In this document: in pieces, positions 30,572-35,596 of the stretch
How positions within the stretch are numbered: the stretch's first letter is position 1
Layout: every line of letters starts with the position of its first letter
Origin: CAMLQK01 sp964654135
GTDB lineage: Bacteria; Patescibacteriota; Saccharimonadia; Saccharimonadales; UBA4665
Assembly (NCBI GenBank): GCA_964654135.1
Contig: CAZZHV010000009.1
Coordinates: 1 to 35,596, forward strand
Direction: 5' to 3'
Length of the DNA stretch: 35,596 nucleotides
Translations under genes and position numbers: made by a program
The notes under the pieces: generated by a model
The model's database searches: none
The model's input: the letters and a program-made list of their open reading frames with translations, nothing else
Told to the model about the DNA's origin: nothing

Positions 30572-31927
30572 TTAGGAATCCTTTTCCAAAAATTGGTTAA
30601 GTGCCGTGCGAACATCGGGCACTGATTGTAATAATGATGATTTTGTATCGCCCTTTTGGCGAGGTCCAATGGCGCTGTCAAAGCCCATTTTCTTAGCCTC
30701 AGCCAAGCGCTTTTCCATGTACGGAACATGGCGCACTTCGCCGCTTAATCCCACTTCACCAAATACAACCGCATTTGATTTGAGTTGAAGACCCTTGGCT
30801 GCAGAACCAATTGCCAGACAGACCGCAAGGTCTGCTGCTGGTTCAGTGATCTTCATGCCGCCAACGATATTCACATAAATATCTTGCTCGCCGAGACGGA
30901 GTTTAGTACGGCGCTCAAGCATTGCAATAAGGAGATTAACGCGATTCAGGTCGATACCGCTTGCAGCACGTTTAGGATACCCGTAACTTGTCTTATTTAC
31001 AAGTGCTTGCACCTCGACTAACAAAGGCCGAGTGCCTTCAATTGTTGCAAATACTACAGAGCCATCACTTACTTGACGCTCTGCCAGAAGTGCTTCGGAT
31101 GGGTTTAGTACGGGGCGTAAACCTTCGCCCACCATCTCAAAAATGCCAGCTTCGGATGTTGGACCAAAGCGGTTTTTGATGGCTCGCAACACCTTAAAAC
31201 CACCGTAACGATCACCTTCCAGCTGCAACACGACATCAACAACATGTTCTAGTACTTTTGGACCGGCGATGGAGCCTTCTTTGGTAACATGACCGACTAG
31301 AACGACAGCAGTGCCACTTTGCTTGGCAGCATTCAAAATAAGGTGCGTGCTATTAGTGATTTGCGAGACGCTTCCGGCTGCAGAGCTTACAGCTGCGACA
31401 GTAACAGTCTGGATGGAGTCAACGACGACAAGCTCGTATTGTTTGGTTGCAACAGTTGCAGCAATGTCATCAGCACTCGTAGTGGTCGCGAGCTGCAGCG
31501 TTTCTGAGTCAACACCGAGGCGCTGAGCGCGCAAGCCAATTTGGTGGCCAGATTCTTCACCGCTCACATACAAAACAGTATGTTTTTTGGCAATAGCATT
31601 GGCGAGCTGCAACAGGAGTGTGCTTTTACCGATACCTGGCTGACCCGCTATGAGGTTAACACTACCGGCAACAATGCCGCCGCCCAGCACAACATCTACA
31701 TCGTCAATGCCGGTCTGGAGACGTTTCTGATCCTTAGAAACCATACTGCCAACTGAGGCCGGCGTAAGAATAAGGCCGTTACTAACACCGCCACCAGCAA
31801 TGCCGCTATCGATAACAGCTTCCTCTTGGAGTGTGTTCCATTCGCCACAATTAGGGCAGCGACCAGCCCAAGCTGATGTCGTCCCTCCACAATTGGTACA
31901 AACGTATCGTGATGATCTCTTCGCCAT
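30572..31927 (-). CDS. radA: DNA repair protein RadA
   Basis: RecA-like ATPase and branch-migration factor in recombination. 451 residues, normal. The N-terminal zinc finger is intact (CX2C at 10/13 and CX2C at 24/27), Walker A GQPGIGKST is at 95-103, the RadA-specific KNRFG at 251-255, and a Lon-like C-terminal domain follows. It keeps its zinc ligands although beta' in this genome has lost its own. Start ATG at 31927, 14 nt after the metallopeptidase stop; yacL follows 12 nt later, so all are one transcript. Confidence 0.97.
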   Translation of the reverse strand: MAKRSSRYVCTNCGGTTSAWAGRCPNCGEWNTLQEEAVIDSGIAGGGVSNGLILTPASVGSMVSKDQKRLQTGIDDVDVVLGGGIVAGSVNLIAGQPGIGKSTLLLQLANAIAKKHTVLYVSGEESGHQIGLRAQRLGVDSETLQLATTTSADDIAATVATKQYELVVVDSIQTVTVAAVSSAAGSVSQITNSTHLILNAAKQSGTAVVLVGHVTKEGSIAGPKVLEHVVDVVLQLEGDRYGGFKVLRAIKNRFGPTSEAGIFEMVGEGLRPVLNPSEALLAERQVSDGSVVFATIEGTRPLLVEVQALVNKTSYGYPKRAASGIDLNRVNLLIAMLERRTKLRLGEQDIYVNIVGGMKITEPAADLAVCLAIGSAAKGLQLKSNAVVFGEVGLSGEVRHVPYMEKRLAEAKKMGFDSAIGPRQKGDTKSSLLQSVPDVRTALNQFLEKDS

Positions 31928-31941
31928 AGGTGTTTATTGTA

Positions 31942-32925
31942 TCATTCTCCGTCTGCAGATGGCAGGCTTTTGCTGGATAAATTCTGTTGTAGGGCCTGTT
32001 CTTGATCGGCAATTGCATTCCGTTCGGCAACTATATCGTTATATACAGCAAGCTTGGCTTTGAGTGTCACGAGGTCGGCGTTATATTGGTTGACACTGTC
32101 ATTATACGGTCTAACAAGCGCATTGTAGTGCTCGTATTCACCGTCGCGCTTGGCACTATCAAGCTGAACTTTTAGTGAGTCAAGCTGTGCGAGCTGGACT
32201 TTAAGGCTCTTTTCTAGTTCATCAATAACAGATTTCTGCGTGGCCAACTGTTGGTCGTACGCGTCTATTTGAGCTTTGCGTTCGTTAAATGCCGCCTGGT
32301 ACGATACGTAATAACCTGCGACAATTGATCGCTTAGTGAAATACTGCGAATAGTAAGATTCTAGGTTACTCGGCAAACTCGACACCTCAGTACCAAACAA
32401 AGAGTGCATCTCGTTATGCAAAGCATCGGGCTCAGATTTTTTATAGAGGTCGATCTGCTGTTTTATAGAGTCGTCGGCCAATTTGTTTTGGTAGAAATCA
32501 TCGAGCATACCATCTACACGTTTACGTTCAGACGTACCAAGGCGTTCGTATGCCTGGTGAAGCATTTCGTGGGCAGTTGTAACCTCTTGCACACCCTTTA
32601 GTTCAGATGCGGTGACGTTGAATATATAAATGCCTTGGCGATCGCCCAAAAAACAACCCAAAACTACTGACTGCTCAGAATTATTAGGACAGTTTTTATT
32701 AAATGCTGTACGGTCGTTGATTTCGGGGTGGTTAATGTAGAGGTATTCTTTGGCCTTGTCGGTCATAGTGTCGCGCGCAGCGAGTGCTGCAATGCCGCTA
32801 GGAGGCGCGTAGTTGTGCAGCGCTATCCAGTCTAGTAGTGCATTGCGTTGCGTCCAGATAAGTACGTATACCACGACAACACAAAGGAGCAAGATACTGG
32901 ATCGAGTACGACGCGAAGTATTCAT
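31942..32925 (-). CDS. Membrane-anchored HEMLH metallopeptidase-like protein with coiled coil
   Basis: Putative zinc peptidase, 327 residues, family not named. Signal anchor about 10-25; the rest should face outside. HEMLH at 119-123, within TTAHEMLHQAYERL, is a zincin motif (His, Glu, His); Glu172 in HNEMHS is a candidate third ligand. Two cysteines (79 and 91) just before the motif could form a disulfide. Residues about 215-315 are a long coiled coil rich in Gln, Leu and Lys. It sits between clpC (35-nt gap) and radA (14 nt), so it would be induced with clpC. Alternatively it is an inactive structural protein; the catalytic reading rests on the motif alone. Confidence 0.7.
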   Translation of the reverse strand: MNTSRRTRSSILLLCVVVVYVLIWTQRNALLDWIALHNYAPPSGIAALAARDTMTDKAKEYLYINHPEINDRTAFNKNCPNNSEQSVVLGCFLGDRQGIYIFNVTASELKGVQEVTTAHEMLHQAYERLGTSERKRVDGMLDDFYQNKLADDSIKQQIDLYKKSEPDALHNEMHSLFGTEVSSLPSNLESYYSQYFTKRSIVAGYYVSYQAAFNERKAQIDAYDQQLATQKSVIDELEKSLKVQLAQLDSLKVQLDSAKRDGEYEHYNALVRPYNDSVNQYNADLVTLKAKLAVYNDIVAERNAIADQEQALQQNLSSKSLPSADGE

Positions 32926-32960
32926 TGCTCCTAGTGTAGCATTTTATGAGTGGCTTTTAA

Positions 32961-35456
32961 CTACTCGTTTTCGGTTGTAGCTGTATAGGTTAGCTCGCCA
33001 TTTTTGGCGCTCACCTTAAGGATTGTTCCCTTGCCGTATTTGTCTTCAAGTAAGGCTGTGGCGACGTGATCTTCCAGGGTATCTTGAATAAGACGGCGTA
33101 GTGGACGCACGCCATTTTTTGCATCATACCCCTTCTCTAGAAGGTATTGCTTAGCTGCAGCGGTTAGTTGAATACCAAGACCTTGCTTCTGCAGGCGCTT
33201 ACCAAGCTCATGTACCTGCAAATCAATAATGCGATAAATATCTTTCTTGGTGAGTGCGCGGAAGACGATTGTCTTATCGATACGGTTCAAAAGCTCAGGG
33301 CGCATTTGCTTTTTGAGAGCATCCATAACCTTATCACGGTTAAGATCGTGAAGTGCATCAAGGTCGTCAAGATCATTTGGACGTGTGGCACTAAAGCCAA
33401 ATGACGCTTCTTTTTGAAGTTTGTCGGCACCAATGTTGCTAGTCATGATCACGATGGTGTTAGTAAAGTCGATCTTGCGGCCCTTACCGTCGGTTAATGT
33501 GCCGTCTTCGAGAATCTGCAACAGCATGTTAAAGGTGTCAGGATGTGCTTTTTCGATCTCATCGAATAGCACGAGGCTGTACGGATGACGGCGGATTTTA
33601 TCGGTGAGTTGACCGCCATCGTCATAGCCGACATAACCGGCTGGAGCACCAACAAGTCGTGAGACATTGTGGTGTTCGCCAAATTCGGACATATCAATCT
33701 TAACCATAGCATCTTCGGAGCCAAAGAATTCACGAGCCAGAACACGAGCTAGCTCAGTCTTACCAACACCAGTTGGTCCAAGGAAAATGAATGAGCCAAT
33801 AGGCCTGCTAGCACTGCTAATACCTGAGCGGTTTCGGCGAATTGCACGAGATACAGCTTCGACAGCTTCATGCTGACCAATAATAAACTTACCGACGTTC
33901 TTTTCGAGGTTAAGCAGGTATTTGGCCTCGGACTTAATAACTTTCTTTACAGGAATACCCGTCATACGAGCAACAACGTCAGCGACGTCTTCGTCAGTAA
34001 CGGTAATGCGTCGTGCCGTCTTGTCGGTCGCCTGAAGTTTGGTAAGTTCCTCGTTAATCTGGCTGGCGCGAGTCTTGAACTGGGCGGCCTTTTCGTAATC
34101 TTCGTTGTCCACAGCGTCGTCGATACGAGTATTAGTGAGCTTGAGTTCCTTCTGGAGCTTGCGAACTTCGGGGCTGGTTTTGCCCTTATCTACACGCAGG
34201 TGGGCGGCAGTTTCGTCTAGGAGGTCAATTGCCTTGTCGGGCATAAAACGGTCATTAATATAGCGTTTTGCGAGCTGGACAATGTTATCGAGCACTTCGT
34301 CGCTCACTTCGACACCATGAAACTCTTCGTAGTGTTTACGGAGGCCCTTAAGAATAGCGAGCGTTTCGGGAACGGTTGTTTCGGGAACCTGAACTGGCTG
34401 GAAGCGACGTTCCAAAGCTGCATCTTTTTCGATGTGTTTAGTGTATTCGTCGGTAGTAGTTGCGCCAATCATCTGGATTTTGCCACGAGCCAAAGCTGGC
34501 TTTAGAATATTACCGGCATCCATGGCGCCTTCGGCCGCACCCGCACCAACAAGCAAGTGCATTTCATCGACAAAGACAATTGTTTTGTTGTCTTGCTCAA
34601 GTTCAGCCATAACTTTTTTAAGGCGTTCTTCGAATTCACCACGATACTTCGTGCCTGCAATCATACCGGCAAGGTCGAGCATCACAATACGCTTTTCGAG
34701 CAAGCTATCTGGCACATCTTCGGCAATAATGCGCTGTGCAAGGCCCTCGACAATCGCGGTCTTACCAACACCCGGTTCACCAATAAGTACGGGATTATTT
34801 TTGGTACGACGGTTTAGAATAGTAACAACGCGGCGAATTTGTGGATCACGGCCAACCACAGGGTCGAGCTTGCCGCTGCGAGCCTGTGCGGTTACATCGG
34901 TGCCATAGTGATCGAGTGCGGTCTTGCGGCCACCTTTGCGGCTATTGCCGCTGCGACGACGAGTATCGACATCTCCCTCTTCATCATATTGCTGACGATT
35001 AAGGAACTGCTCGAGCTCGCCCATAAGGCTATCAACATCAATGTTCATGTCACGCAGTAATACTGTTGCCCGCGCGTTCTTTTGGCCAAGAATGCTGTAG
35101 AGAATGTGTTCTGTACCACAGTAGTCTTGGTTGTAGTCTTGAGCAGTGTCATAGGCCATCTTGAGTGTTAACTTTGCAGTTTCACTCAAACCTTTAGCAC
35201 CGGCGTTCATAACCGCAGTCTTGGCAGTTAGGTTAAGCGCCAAACGGGCGCGGTCTAGTGTAACACCAGCGCCTTCGAGTATTTTGGCGCCCATGCTCGT
35301 GTCTTGCGCTAATACACCGAGCAACAAGTGTTCGGTACCAACATATGCGCTACCAAAGCTTCGCGCGATAGCATCGGCGTGCTTTAGGCTATGCAGAGCA
35401 TTGTTCGTCAAATGATTCAGAAATTCTTGGAAATCCGCTGAGTCAGGTGGCATCAT
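32961..35456 (-). CDS. clpC: ATP-dependent Clp protease ATP-binding subunit ClpC
   Basis: AAA+ unfoldase that feeds ClpP. 831 residues. Two N-domain repeats (AYVGTEHLLLGVLAQ and YCGTEHILYSILGQ), first AAA with GEPGVGKT, a UVR-type middle segment (NEDYEKAAQFKTRAS), second AAA with GPTGVGKT, and an FGF tripeptide in KEASFGFSATRP where the ClpP-docking loop lies. I start at ATG 35456 with GGAGGG 7 nt upstream; the frame runs 14 codons further into the leader. It opens the operon clpC-metallopeptidase-radA-yacL and is controlled by the CIRCE at 35571. The Bacillus regulators ctsR, mcsA and mcsB are not seen. Confidence 0.97.
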   Translation of the reverse strand: MMPPDSADFQEFLNHLTNNALHSLKHADAIARSFGSAYVGTEHLLLGVLAQDTSMGAKILEGAGVTLDRARLALNLTAKTAVMNAGAKGLSETAKLTLKMAYDTAQDYNQDYCGTEHILYSILGQKNARATVLLRDMNIDVDSLMGELEQFLNRQQYDEEGDVDTRRRSGNSRKGGRKTALDHYGTDVTAQARSGKLDPVVGRDPQIRRVVTILNRRTKNNPVLIGEPGVGKTAIVEGLAQRIIAEDVPDSLLEKRIVMLDLAGMIAGTKYRGEFEERLKKVMAELEQDNKTIVFVDEMHLLVGAGAAEGAMDAGNILKPALARGKIQMIGATTTDEYTKHIEKDAALERRFQPVQVPETTVPETLAILKGLRKHYEEFHGVEVSDEVLDNIVQLAKRYINDRFMPDKAIDLLDETAAHLRVDKGKTSPEVRKLQKELKLTNTRIDDAVDNEDYEKAAQFKTRASQINEELTKLQATDKTARRITVTDEDVADVVARMTGIPVKKVIKSEAKYLLNLEKNVGKFIIGQHEAVEAVSRAIRRNRSGISSASRPIGSFIFLGPTGVGKTELARVLAREFFGSEDAMVKIDMSEFGEHHNVSRLVGAPAGYVGYDDGGQLTDKIRRHPYSLVLFDEIEKAHPDTFNMLLQILEDGTLTDGKGRKIDFTNTIVIMTSNIGADKLQKEASFGFSATRPNDLDDLDALHDLNRDKVMDALKKQMRPELLNRIDKTIVFRALTKKDIYRIIDLQVHELGKRLQKQGLGIQLTAAAKQYLLEKGYDAKNGVRPLRRLIQDTLEDHVATALLEDKYGKGTILKVSAKNGELTYTATTENE

Positions 35457-35558
35457 GTATTTTCCCTCCGGCCTCCAGGGCCATTTAGACTTGATCAAAG
35501 CCTTTTTGGGGCTTGTATATTTTCAAAATATTCAGGTGAGCTCGCGCTCTTACTATAC

Positions 35559-35588
35559 ATAATACTGCCATTAGCACTCAAAGGTCAA
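35559..35588 (-). promoter_or_regulatory. clpC operon promoter
   Basis: Minus strand TTGACC (35583-35588), an 18-bp spacer, TATTAT (35559-35564). As at clpP, the -35 lies in the CIRCE spacer. Confidence 0.7.
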
Positions 35589-35596
35589 GAGTGCTA
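35571..35596. promoter_or_regulatory. CIRCE operator (HrcA site) of clpC, cut by window end
   Basis: TTAGCACTC, 9-bp spacer AAAGGTCAA, GAGTGCTA; the last base of the right arm falls beyond the window. All 26 visible bases match the clpP copy. Confidence 0.95.

Noticed and set aside
1..35596. CRISPR arrays, rRNA genes, prophage or insertion-sequence genes
   Set aside because: No regularly spaced repeats, rRNA cores, transposase or integrase frames were seen on either strand.
1..35596. Recoded TGA (as in SR1/Gracilibacteria)
   Set aside because: All conserved proteins are full length without in-frame TGA, and the 57-aa gene ends with TGA.

Overview
The window reads as one contiguous piece of a Saccharibacteria (TM7 / Patescibacteria) chromosome, probably from a metagenome assembly. 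The reasons are a moderate-GC, gene-dense layout using the ordinary genetic code (no in-frame TGA in any long gene, which argues against SR1/Gracilibacteria), Gram-positive-like informational proteins (long-form S12, a coiled-coil insertion in RNA polymerase beta' of the kind seen in Actinobacteria), CIRCE heat-shock operators, a lone VirB6/TrbL-like membrane protein, and many short lineage-specific genes. The taxonomic call is inference from content; no database search was possible.

Layout. Positions 1-9829 (all minus strand) carry the RNA polymerase/str block, transcribed rpoB, rpoC, rpsL, rpsG, then an unrecognised gene and fusA (cut by the window edge). A near-consensus promoter precedes rpoB. 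Positions 9857-14689 hold hisS-tig and clpP; the usual tig-clpP neighbourhood is interrupted by a GC-rich plus-strand gene that looks foreign. Positions 14885-19339 hold the large VirB6-like protein, a PIN-domain protein with a small overlapping partner (toxin-antitoxin-like), a nested inverted repeat carrying a copy of the tRNA 3' end, and tRNA-Leu(UAG). Positions 19438-26035 hold a membrane protein and the cluster tyrS, methyltransferase, small unknown gene, recG, zinc-PLC-like protein, rsmD. Positions 26259-29171 encode a class A penicillin-binding protein with a C-terminal Ig-like domain. Positions 29172-29471 hold no gene but contain two terminators and a 162-nt element closed by 25-bp inverted repeats. 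Positions 29472-35596 carry clpC, a membrane metallopeptidase, radA and a YacL-type PIN-TRAM protein as one tight operon behind a CIRCE operator.

How it works together. The first block is the core transcription/translation machinery. The two halves of the ClpCP protease sit far apart but share the same CIRCE-promoter cassette (identical 9-bp spacer containing the -35), so both should answer to HrcA. The clpC-radA-yacL order matches the Bacillus ctsR operon, with a membrane HEMLH metallopeptidase inserted and no ctsR/mcsAB between these genes. Exported proteins carry paired cysteines outside the membrane while their cytosolic parts have none, suggesting oxidative folding in the envelope.

Most notable: EF-G has NKIN in place of the NKxD guanine-specificity motif; beta' has lost all cysteines of both zinc sites and has an altered trigger loop; and the 100-N gap at 29771-29870 is an assembly artefact, flanked by an exact 55-bp duplication that restores one intact gene when collapsed.
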